Source: Flavobacterium araucananum
Lineage (GTDB): Bacteria; Bacteroidota; Bacteroidia; Flavobacteriales; Flavobacteriaceae
Direction of reading: 5' to 3'
NCBI RefSeq assembly: GCF_002222055.1
Contig: NZ_MUGS01000021.1
Coordinates: forward strand, 1 to 64,000
DNA: 64,000 nucleotides
Shown piece by piece: positions 18,124-25,880 of this stretch (positions are counted from its first letter, which is position 1; each line of letters begins with the position of its first letter). The notes beneath the pieces are model-generated. The model saw only the letters and a list, made by a program, of their open reading frames with translations. It did no database searches and was not told where the DNA came from. Position numbers and translations under genes: made by a program.

Positions 18124-18312
18124 TTATTCTGATTTTATAACAATTACAAAATTGTCTTTGTTTTTATCTGCTTTATTTTTTACAGGAAATCTGCTTATAC
18201 GCTCACTTAATCGTAAAAAACTATAAAACCTTTCAACCTTAGACAACTTCAAAAAATCTTGTTGTTGTTGTTGTTTATTACTTTCTTCTTTGGTTTGAAA
18301 TCGAATTTCCAT
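18124..18312 (-). CDS. small protein preceding the nucleotidyltransferase-like gene
   Basis: A 62-residue charged protein (MEIRFQTKEESNKQQQQQDF ... LSKVERFYSFLRLSERISRFP). No domain recognised. A Gln run at residues 14-18 is encoded by (CAA)5 and mirrors the Gln run in the next gene. The one-base gap to the next gene suggests a two-gene module of the toxin-antitoxin kind, but that is inference. Confidence 0.55.
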   Translation of the reverse strand: MEIRFQTKEESNKQQQQQDFLKLSKVERFYSFLRLSERISRFPVKNKADKNKDNFVIVIKSE

Positions 18313-18425
18313 AATTTCCTTTTTTAGATTATTAGATCCATAGACTATTAGATTCTTGGCCTTCTTAGATTATCAGATCTTCGAAAAATCTAATAATCCA
18401 ATATCAAAATATCGAACAATCTGTT

Positions 18426-18737
18426 TTAATGTTCTGAAATCACTTCTAATTCTGTTCTGAAAGAAAGCATTTTATCTGCAAATAATCCTAACGCTTCCTG
18501 ATGAAATCCAGGTTCGTCTTCGATATAATACTGGTCTAAGGTTTCTTTGCTATCGGTAACATATTGCACAGAATAGGTGATTCCGCCCATTTCTTCTTCG
18601 ATCAGAACCCTGACAATTCTTGCCGAAGAGAACTTTTGTGTCGCCAGAATTTCTGGTATGTGTTTTTCCTGCATCCATTTTAACCATTGGTCATGAACGC
18701 TCTCGTGTATATTGGTAGTAACGTTGTAAATAATCAT
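18426..18737 (-). CDS. DUF4286 family protein
   Basis: A 103-residue protein with a ferredoxin-like/ABM fold suggested by its start, MIIYNVTTNIHESVHDQWLKWMQEKHIPEIL, and a later TYSVQYVTDSKETLDQYY. DUF4286 is widespread in Bacteroidota, typically in this position near rsmA and a TPR gene; its function is unknown. About 150 bases of spacer separate it from the TPR gene upstream. Confidence 0.85.
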   Translation of the reverse strand: MIIYNVTTNIHESVHDQWLKWMQEKHIPEILATQKFSSARIVRVLIEEEMGGITYSVQYVTDSKETLDQYYIEDEPGFHQEALGLFADKMLSFRTELEVISEH

Positions 18738-18890
18738 TTTTTTTCAAGGTTCTGAGATTCTAAGGTTCTATCCCGATAGCTATTGGGACTGAGTTTTTTT
18801 TCAAACTCTTAGAAACAAATCATCATATTTGTAATTCTTGTTTAATCTTTTTTCGGTTAATCGGTTAAACAAATAACCAATTAAACCAAC

Positions 18891-20672
18891 TTATAAATTC
18901 TTGTCTCCTCTTAACTCCCGGTATTTTTTTCTGGCATCAACAAAGTAAATACTGTCCTGATGGTTAAAAATTACCTTTTCATACAAAGGCTTTGCCTTTT
19001 CTATATCGTGTAATTCGTCGTTGTAAATTTCTGCCGAAAAAAACAGCGCTTCGTCTACATAAATTCCGTCGCTATGATTGTCAATAATCTGCTGATATTG
19101 GCTCAAAGCGGAGTTATACTCTTTCAGGCTCTCGTATATTTTTCCTAATCGCAACAAGGTTACAGCCTCTATTTCTTGTCCTTTATAGGTTTTTAAAATA
19201 CTTTGAAACTGTGCAATTGCTTCGGGTTTTTTATTTTGATAGATCAAAAAGTCCCCTTTTGCAAATTGTTTTAATGCCGTTTGTGTCGAATCTGCAACGG
19301 TATTGTCGTTTATCAATAAAAAATATTCAAGAGCGTCATTTGCAATCAATTGTGTATTGGCTGCTTTCAATTCCTTAAACTGTTTCAAAGCCCACTCAAA
19401 ATCGCCTTTGTAATAACTTGTTTTTGCTGCTTTTAAACTTGCTTCGTGCGCCATGACATCATTTTGTAAATCCAACTGAATTTGCGAATAATAAATCAAC
19501 GCCTGATTGAACTTTTCTTCTAAAAGCAAGATATCTGCCAACTCCATCTTGGCATCTGCTTTTTGATAATCATTCAAATTCAATTCCAAAGCTTTTTTAA
19601 CTATTGCCTTGGCTTCTTCCGTCTTTTTTAGATTGAAAGCCAGGAAATGCGCCTGAATTATTTGCAAAGATAAGGTAAAAGGAGTTATTTCATAGGTTGT
19701 GAGCAATTGTTGTAACTGCGCATTTATCGTGGGATAGTCTTTTTCCTGCGCTTTATCGATTTTAATTTGCATTAAATACGAATTGGTCTGCACCAATAAA
19801 CCTAAATCCTTGGTGTTTAGCAATATATAATTCAAAATTTCTTCTGCCGTATCTGTATCATCTTCGTTGAGTGCAAACTGACTCAGGTTTACAATGCTCG
19901 AAAGCGATTCCGGATCCCGTTTATAAATGGCTTTTTCCTGAATAAAGGCTTTTCCAAATTCTTTTTGCTGCACATAAAACCAACTTAAGTAATGGTTCCA
20001 GAATACATCCTGATCTTTTTGGGTTCGCAGGATCAAAGCTTTGCGCATTGCATCTTTAAAAGCCGTATTATCCGTTTCACCATTCATGAAACGCGACAAT
20101 TGTGTCTGAATTAAATTAGCGTTTTGCTGGTTGTTATACGATTCGGTCAATAAAAGATCAATCATCTGATCTGTCTTGCCTAACTGTCCGTACAACATTC
20201 CGATTTGAAAATTGAAATTGTAATTGGGCTGAATCTGCATGGCTGTCTGATACGCTTTTAACGCATATTCGAGCAATACTTTTTTCTCAAACGAATTTCC
20301 AATTCCGTAAACATCATTGGGACTGGTTTTTATTCTTTCGATCGCTTCTTCGTAGTAATTTTTGGCTTTGGATTCATTTTTTTGCAATTGAAAATTATAA
20401 CCCAATTCTACCAAAAAAACGCCTTGTTTGTATCTGCTGTACCGATCCTGAATCACTTTTTGTGCAACATCAAATTGCTGCAATTGCTGATAACAGTCGA
20501 TCGTCCTTAGAAAATATTGTGTATTGGATGGTGAACTTTTTAAAAGCTCTTCGTAACTGATTTTCGCTTTTTCGAAATCACCTTTATCATAGTAATATTG
20601 AGCCAATTGCTCATTTTGTGCCAATGCAACAGTAGACCACAATAAAACGATATAGACAAAGATATTTTTCAT
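18891..20672 (-). CDS. exported tetratricopeptide-repeat protein
   Basis: A 593-residue protein with a signal peptide (FVYIVLLWSTVALAQ) and TPR-like helical pairs along its whole length (for example YYDKGDFEKAKISYEELLKS at about 27-46 and LRLGKIYESLKEYNSALSQY near the C-terminus). Probably a periplasmic scaffold. The partner is unknown. Position between lgt and DUF4286 is the usual one in Flavobacteria, which suggests a conserved but uncharacterised envelope role. Confidence 0.85.
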   Translation of the reverse strand: MKNIFVYIVLLWSTVALAQNEQLAQYYYDKGDFEKAKISYEELLKSSPSNTQYFLRTIDCYQQLQQFDVAQKVIQDRYSRYKQGVFLVELGYNFQLQKNESKAKNYYEEAIERIKTSPNDVYGIGNSFEKKVLLEYALKAYQTAMQIQPNYNFNFQIGMLYGQLGKTDQMIDLLLTESYNNQQNANLIQTQLSRFMNGETDNTAFKDAMRKALILRTQKDQDVFWNHYLSWFYVQQKEFGKAFIQEKAIYKRDPESLSSIVNLSQFALNEDDTDTAEEILNYILLNTKDLGLLVQTNSYLMQIKIDKAQEKDYPTINAQLQQLLTTYEITPFTLSLQIIQAHFLAFNLKKTEEAKAIVKKALELNLNDYQKADAKMELADILLLEEKFNQALIYYSQIQLDLQNDVMAHEASLKAAKTSYYKGDFEWALKQFKELKAANTQLIANDALEYFLLINDNTVADSTQTALKQFAKGDFLIYQNKKPEAIAQFQSILKTYKGQEIEAVTLLRLGKIYESLKEYNSALSQYQQIIDNHSDGIYVDEALFFSAEIYNDELHDIEKAKPLYEKVIFNHQDSIYFVDARKKYRELRGDKNL

Positions 20673-20890
20673 AATTCAGTCTTTTTTTTTCAGTATTCAG
20701 TCGCAGTTCTCAGTGCTCGGTCGCAGTCTCTCCCGATAGCTATCGGGATCAGTCTCAGTGCTCAGTGCTCGGTCGCAGTCTCAGTATTCAGTATTCAGTA
20801 CAATCTAAATGCAAACTGAGACTGAGACTGAGACTGTAAACTTATTTTCATCACAATCCAAACTGTAAACTGAGACTGAAAACTGTAAAC
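20673..20890. repeat. CAGTCTCAGT microrepeat spacer with TCCCGATA palindrome
   Basis: Repeats of CAGTATTCAGT, CAGTCTCAGT, CTCGGTCGCAG and ACTGAGACTGAG in both orientations, allowing long foldback. A perfect TCCCGATAGCTATCGGGA palindrome lies at 20731-20748. The same words return in the next spacer (21719-21860). Confidence 0.6.
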
Positions 20891-21718
20891 TTATATCACC
20901 ACCTGTTTCTTAGATTTCCAGATTATCAAAGTTAAACCAATTAAAATAAAAGGAATACTTAATATTTGCCCCATATTTATAGGCATACTATTTTCCCAGG
21001 CTTCCTGATTTTCTTTAAAAAATTCGATTATAAACCGCGCTACAAACATTAACGTCAGGAAATATCCAAAAATTAGTCCGTCGGCTTTTTTAACTTTTTC
21101 TGAATTGTACAAATAAAGCACCATTGCAAAAATCAGCAAGTATGCAAATGCTTCGTACAATTGTGTAGGATGTCTCGGGATCATGTCGTCTCTCTCGAAA
21201 ACCACACCCCAGTTTCCGTTGGTTGGTTTTCCGTAGATTTCAGAATTCATAAAATTTCCAAATCTGATAAAAGCTCCTGTAACGGGAACGCCTATCGCCA
21301 TTTTATCTAAAATCCATAAGAATTTGACTTTGTATTTTCGGCAATATAAAATCATTGCGATCAAAACTCCTATCGATCCTCCGTGACTTGCTAATCCCTG
21401 ATAACCAACAAACTTATAAACTCCTGCTATTTTCTGAATTGGTAAAAGGATTTCTATTGGGTGTTTCAGGAAATAAGCCGGCTCATAGAAAAAGCAATGT
21501 CCTAATCGTGCTCCCAGAATTGTTCCCACGATAACATATACGAGCAAACTATCGAGATTATCCAGCGAAAGATGTTCTTTTTTGTAAATACTTCTTACGA
21601 TATAATAACCCAGTAAAAGCCCGCAAGCAAAAAGAGCACCATAATATTTTAAAGGAAAACTATCTGTTATCATTACAATAACCGGATCTACATTCCAGTT
21701 TAAAATTGCTTTACTCAT
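20891..21718 (-). CDS. lgt: prolipoprotein diacylglyceryl transferase
   Basis: A 275-residue polytopic inner-membrane enzyme moving diacylglycerol from phosphatidylglycerol to the lipobox Cys, the first step of lipoprotein maturation. Seven hydrophobic helices are visible. Motifs: GLASHGGSIG (catalytic His region), GNFMNSEIYGKPTN with the Lgt signature and IPRHPTQLYEA. I use ATG 21718 (MSKAILNWNVDP); an upstream start at 21751 would add residues without similarity to the family. It serves lipoproteins such as those at 177-1121 and 61146-61874. Confidence 0.93.
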   Translation of the reverse strand: MSKAILNWNVDPVIVMITDSFPLKYYGALFACGLLLGYYIVRSIYKKEHLSLDNLDSLLVYVIVGTILGARLGHCFFYEPAYFLKHPIEILLPIQKIAGVYKFVGYQGLASHGGSIGVLIAMILYCRKYKVKFLWILDKMAIGVPVTGAFIRFGNFMNSEIYGKPTNGNWGVVFERDDMIPRHPTQLYEAFAYLLIFAMVLYLYNSEKVKKADGLIFGYFLTLMFVARFIIEFFKENQEAWENSMPINMGQILSIPFILIGLTLIIWKSKKQVVI

Positions 21719-21863
21719 AATTGCTTCTTTTATTAAAGTATTCAGTCGCAATGTTTAGTCCCGGTTTTCAGTCGCAGTTTGTAGTCTCACTATAATGTGT
21801 AACCTAAAACTGAAAACTATCACCGTTAACTGAATACTGCGACTGTAAACTTTATTTTTATTC

Positions 21864-23135
21864 TTAATTTATAATATCAAATCCGCAGTATGGTCGTAAA
21901 ACTTCTGGGATTACGATTCCTTCCGGAGTTTGGTAATTTTCTAATATTCCTGCCAAAACTCGTGGCAATGCCAATGAACTTCCGTTAAGGGTGTGTGCCA
22001 ATTGGTTTTTTCCGTCTTTGTCTTTAAAACGTAATTTCAAGCGATTTGCCTGAAAAGTTTCGAAGTTAGAAACTGAACTAATTTCTAACCAGCGATCCTG
22101 CGCTGTAGAAAACACTTCAAAATCATACGTCAAAGCCGATGTGAAACCCATATCGCCGCCACATAAACGTAAAACCCTGTATGGCAATTTTAATTCTTTC
22201 AAAATATCTTTTACGTGTTCTACCATTCCGTCAAGCGCTTCATAAGACTTATCTGGATGTTCTACACGCACGATTTCTACTTTATCAAATTGGTGCAAAC
22301 GGTTTAATCCGCGAACATGCGCACCGTAAGAACCTGCCTCACGACGAAAACAGGGTGTATAAGCCGTATATAAAACCGGCAACTCAGTCTCGCTCAATAA
22401 AACGTCACGGAACAAGTTGGTAACAGGAACCTCAGCGGTTGGAATCAAATACAAATCGTCGATTGTAGAGTGATACATTTGTCCCTCTTTATCTGGCAAT
22501 TGTCCTGTTCCGTAACCTGAAGCTTCGTTTACCAAATGTGGCACTTGTACTTCGTTATATCCTGCGGCAGTATTTTTATCCAGAAAATAATTGATCAAAG
22601 CACGTTGCAAACGGGCCCCTTTTCCTTTGTAAACCGGGAATCCTGCTCCGGTAATTTTTACTCCCAACTCAAAATCGATGATATCGTATTTCTTTACCAA
22701 TTCCCAATGTGGTTGTGCGCCTTCATGCAAAACCGGAATAGCACCTTCTTCAAAAACATTCAAATTGTCGTCCGGCGTTTTTCCTTCGGGAACAATATCT
22801 GCAGGAAGATTGGGTAATGTGTATAATTTATGGGTCAATTCGACAGCCAAAGCTTCTGCTTTTTCGCCTAATTCTTTACTTTTTTCTTTTAATGAAACGG
22901 TTTTTTCTTTTAAGATTGCGGCTTTAGATTTCTCACCCGCTTTCATTAATTCGCCTATATCTTTGGACAATTTATTAGATTCGGCTAAAGTGTTATCTAA
23001 TTCAACTTGAGTTGCACGACGGTTTTCGTCTAGTTGCACCACTTCTTCAACAACGCTTTTAGCATCGATATTTCGTTTTGCTAAAGCCTTGATTACTTTC
23101 TCCTGATTCTCTCTAATAAATGCGATTTGTAACAT
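21864..23135 (-). CDS. serS: seryl-tRNA synthetase
   Basis: A 423-residue class II synthetase charging tRNA-Ser. The N-terminal 105 residues are the coiled-coil arm that contacts the long variable arm of tRNA-Ser. Class II motifs 2 (CFRREAGSYGAHVRGLNRLH) and 3 (NGSSLALPRVLAGILENYQ) are intact, as is the TAEVPVTNL serine-binding stretch. Single gene; a -7 element TAAATTTG lies at 23177-23184. Confidence 0.97.
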   Translation of the reverse strand: MLQIAFIRENQEKVIKALAKRNIDAKSVVEEVVQLDENRRATQVELDNTLAESNKLSKDIGELMKAGEKSKAAILKEKTVSLKEKSKELGEKAEALAVELTHKLYTLPNLPADIVPEGKTPDDNLNVFEEGAIPVLHEGAQPHWELVKKYDIIDFELGVKITGAGFPVYKGKGARLQRALINYFLDKNTAAGYNEVQVPHLVNEASGYGTGQLPDKEGQMYHSTIDDLYLIPTAEVPVTNLFRDVLLSETELPVLYTAYTPCFRREAGSYGAHVRGLNRLHQFDKVEIVRVEHPDKSYEALDGMVEHVKDILKELKLPYRVLRLCGGDMGFTSALTYDFEVFSTAQDRWLEISSVSNFETFQANRLKLRFKDKDGKNQLAHTLNGSSLALPRVLAGILENYQTPEGIVIPEVLRPYCGFDIIN

Positions 23136-23176
23136 AGCTTGATTTTTATAACTATTGTATTTTTTTATAACGGAAG

Positions 23177-23184
23177 CAAATTTA
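23177..23184 (-). promoter_or_regulatory. -7 promoter element of serS
   Basis: TAAATTTG (TAnnTTTG) on the minus strand, 41 bases upstream of the serS ATG. Confidence 0.5.
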
Positions 23185-23270
23185 AGGAAATGTTTCCTAA
23201 GATCACGACAAAGTTGATTCTAAAGTTATTTAGGGGTTTTTCTGTAAATGAGGTTTCACAAAGATACACG

Positions 23271-23290
23271 ATCCCGATAGCTATCGGGAT
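23271..23290. repeat. perfect palindrome of the TCCCGATA family
   Basis: ATCCCGATAGCTATCGGGAT, a perfect 20-base palindrome in the serS upstream spacer, surrounded by GATTCACAGAGAT microrepeats. Other copies: 20731-20748, 7016-7033 (one centre change), 18771-18788 and 6579-6596 (decayed). Confidence 0.7.
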
Positions 23291-23422
23291 TCACAGAGAT
23301 GCACAAAAATTTTAAATATTACTTCGTGAAGCTTCATTAAAATCTCCGTGGATCTCTGTGGAATAACGTGCAAAATCCCTTTTTCGAAAATAAAAAATCA
23401 GTAAATTGCCATTAAAAACACC

Positions 23423-24034
23423 ATGATAGTAATTGATCATTTTATCGAAGATTTCTCAAAGACCTTTAATACTCTTTCTACATCAGAACCCTGGAATATT
23501 ACGAACGACCTTAAAAACATAATCGAAAAAATGATTTTAAATCTGGGAGACGATTATACTATTCAGGACGGTATTGCGATTCATAAAACAGCTACTATAG
23601 AAAATAATGTAACGATACAAAAACCGGCAATCATTGGTGAGAACTGTTATATTGGGGCAAATGCGTATTTTAGAGAAGGTGTTTATTTAGATCAATCGGT
23701 AAAAATTGGTCCGGGTTGCGAAATAAAAAGCAGCATTATTTGCTCTAATACTGCAATTGCGCATTTTAATTATATTGGAAACAGCATCGTAGGCCGAAAC
23801 ATCAATTTTGAAGCAGGTTCGATTGCCGCAAATCATTATAACGAAAGAGCGGTAAAAAAAATAGCGGTGCTTTATGATCATAAAATTATCGAGACCAACT
23901 CAGATAAATTTGGTTCCCTGGTTGGCGACAATTCCAGAGTTGGAGCAAATGCCGTATTATCGCCCGGAACTATATTGCTTAAAAATTCTATTGTAAAAAG
24001 ATTGGAATTAATTGAACAAGTGATCCCGGAATAA
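23423..24034 (+). CDS. left-handed beta-helix (hexapeptide) acyltransferase-like protein
   Basis: A 203-residue protein. From about residue 45 on it is built of hexapeptide repeats (IHKTATIENNVTI, PAIIGENCYIGANAYFREGV, LVGDNSRVGANAVLSPGTIL), the LbH fold of LpxA/GlmU/DapH-type acyl- and nucleotidyltransferases. The first 45 residues form a helical cap. A catalytic His candidate lies in NTAIAHFNYIGNS. Its substrate cannot be assigned, and no sugar-nucleotide genes are adjacent. It stands alone between serS and a repeat-rich spacer. Confidence 0.75.
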   Translation: MIVIDHFIEDFSKTFNTLSTSEPWNITNDLKNIIEKMILNLGDDYTIQDGIAIHKTATIENNVTIQKPAIIGENCYIGANAYFREGVYLDQSVKIGPGCEIKSSIICSNTAIAHFNYIGNSIVGRNINFEAGSIAANHYNERAVKKIAVLYDHKIIETNSDKFGSLVGDNSRVGANAVLSPGTILLKNSIVKRLELIEQVIPE

Positions 24035-24189
24035 CGTAATCGTTATTTTGCGATCAAAAAGGAAGATGGGCGATTACATCGGGAATTTTAAATAAAACAA
24101 CAACTTCATTGTGGTCTGTATTTATAGCAATAAAAATTAATTGAATCCAGAAATCCTGTGGGGTAAAATCCTTGACGTATTGATATTTC

Positions 24190-24402
24190 GCTCCGCTGGA
24201 GCTTAAACACAAAATCAATAAAATTTTCTATAAATATGATGCTCCGCTGGAGCTTTATTTTGATTATTCTAAAAAATTTCTGTCGAATTTGCTTTTTCTA
24301 TAAATATGATGCTTCAATGGGGCTTTATTTTGATGATTCTTTAATTACTCTGAAAATTTCTGCTGAATTTGATTTTCTATAAATATAATGCTTCACCGGA
24401 GC
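24190..24402. repeat. REP-like palindromes tandemly joined to copies of a gene end
   Basis: Palindromes GCTCCGCTGGAGC (24190-24202 and 24241-24253), GCTTCAATGGGGC (24311-24323) and GCTTCACCGGAGC (24390-24402), each preceded by CTATAAATATGATG or close. Between them lie partial copies of the 3' end of the adjacent gene: 24325-24371 reads, on the minus strand, NSAEIFRVIKESSK-stop, against NSTEVFRVIKESSK-stop in the real gene. A shorter decayed copy is at 24255-24291. Offsets are 79 and 70 bases. Confidence 0.75.
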
Positions 24403-24403
24403 T

Positions 24404-25819
24404 TTATTTTGATGATTCTTTAATTACTCTAAAAACTTCTGTTGAATTTGCTGCAACAATTTTTAGCAGATAAAAACCGGATGGTAAAGTAGATACATCG
24501 ATTTTACTATTGGTACTTTTCCCTTTTAAAACGCTTTTTTGTTCGAAATCGAAAAACTCATAATCAAAATTGGTATCAAAATTGGCAATCGAGACAATCG
24601 TAGCAACAGGATTTGGAAAAACAAAAGGCTTTTTTTGGGCTACAATTTCGGGGTCCGTTTTATTGCAGGCACTTTCTAATAATCCTGATAAATCTGTCTC
24701 TTCATAAACTAACGTATAATCGAGTTCTTTAGCTTTTTGAAACAGCTCGCATGCTTTTTTGTATTTGTGCTGATCGAGGTAAATAATTCCGAGATTTTTC
24801 ATCGCATACGAATTGTTTTTATCCATTTTCAATGCTTCTTTCAAATCCGCGATTCCTTTGTCTGATGCTCCTAACTTATGATATAGCAAACCACGGGTTG
24901 TTCTTAAATCTCTGCCACCATAGACCGCATTTCTTTCTATGATCGCCTTTTCTAATTGAAAAGCGACCTCAACATTCTCCATCGCTTTTTGATATTCGCC
25001 TGTGTCACTATACAACTTGGCAAGTGCAAATCTTGCAGAAGCATGATCCGGTTTTGCGGTTATAATTTTTTCTAAATAAAAAGCAGCCAGATCATACGCT
25101 TTTCGGTTTTGCAGTACTGCGGCAAAGTTGAATATAATGTGCAGATCATCAGGAGCATTTTTTACAGCTTTAAAAAAATAATTACAAGCAAAATTGTCCA
25201 TTTCGAGCGAGGCATAAATACTGGCTAGTCGATCATAGAGCTTGCTCCTGAAAGCATCTTTCTTTTTGGTTAAAGAATCTGCCGTTGCAATGTTTTTATT
25301 TTTTGGGTCTATATCTACAGAATATTCTACCTTTTTTAAATCTTCAAGAGCCAGAGTCGTGTTGCCCAGCGTAATACTTAAAACGCCACGATTGAATAAA
25401 TCATTGACCTTGGTGGGATTGTAGTTGGTTTTTGTATTGATTTCTGTTAATAGTTTCAGGGCTTTTTTGACTGCTTCTTCTCTGTCTTTGCCAAAAGGCA
25501 ATTTGTGATCTGTCCTGCTTACTAATTTTCCGTGCGAGAAATTCCAGGTTACGAGCTTTTCGCCGTTACTATTGTACTGAAAACCATTGGAGTCTTTGAT
25601 TCCTTTATCGTCATAAAAGAAAATCTCGTTCAGTTTTCCGTTGGGATAATAGGTTTTGGTACTGTCCGGCTTTTTATCCGGTCCGTACCAAACCTCTACA
25701 GACACAGTATGATTTTCATAAAAATATCGGGAAACATTATCTGTTGCAGCATCACTTTTTGTCTGACCGGATACAAAAACAGGCACCAACAATAAGGCAA
25801 ACAGTATTTTTTTATACAA
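24404..25819 (-). CDS. TPR protein with MORN-like N-terminus and T9SS sorting domain
   Basis: About 471 residues. No ATG is available at the 5' end; TTG 25819 gives a good signal peptide (YKKILFALLLVPVFVSGQ), and a second TTG at 25837 is possible. Residues about 45-95 (PDSTKTYYPNGKLNEIFFYDDKG) resemble MORN/YwqK-type repeats; about 110-370 are TPR units (ASARFALAKLYSDTGEYQKA; NSYAMKNLGIIYLDQHKYKKA). The last 75 residues (FPNPVATIVSI ... LPSGFYLLKI) are a type A T9SS C-terminal signal, so the protein is expected to be exported across the outer membrane. Its 3' end has been copied into the downstream repeat cluster. Confidence 0.85.
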   Translation of the reverse strand: MYKKILFALLLVPVFVSGQTKSDAATDNVSRYFYENHTVSVEVWYGPDKKPDSTKTYYPNGKLNEIFFYDDKGIKDSNGFQYNSNGEKLVTWNFSHGKLVSRTDHKLPFGKDREEAVKKALKLLTEINTKTNYNPTKVNDLFNRGVLSITLGNTTLALEDLKKVEYSVDIDPKNKNIATADSLTKKKDAFRSKLYDRLASIYASLEMDNFACNYFFKAVKNAPDDLHIIFNFAAVLQNRKAYDLAAFYLEKIITAKPDHASARFALAKLYSDTGEYQKAMENVEVAFQLEKAIIERNAVYGGRDLRTTRGLLYHKLGASDKGIADLKEALKMDKNNSYAMKNLGIIYLDQHKYKKACELFQKAKELDYTLVYEETDLSGLLESACNKTDPEIVAQKKPFVFPNPVATIVSIANFDTNFDYEFFDFEQKSVLKGKSTNSKIDVSTLPSGFYLLKIVAANSTEVFRVIKESSK

Positions 25820-25872
25820 GTTAACGGGGTTTGTCAAAATTGTAAGGATTAAAGATGAAATTAGTTTTGGGA

Positions 25873-25880
25873 CAAAATTA
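25873..25880 (-). promoter_or_regulatory. -7 element upstream of the TPR-T9SS gene
   Basis: TAATTTTG on the minus strand, overlapping the stop codon of the patatin gene, 36-54 bases above the two candidate TTG starts. Confidence 0.4.
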
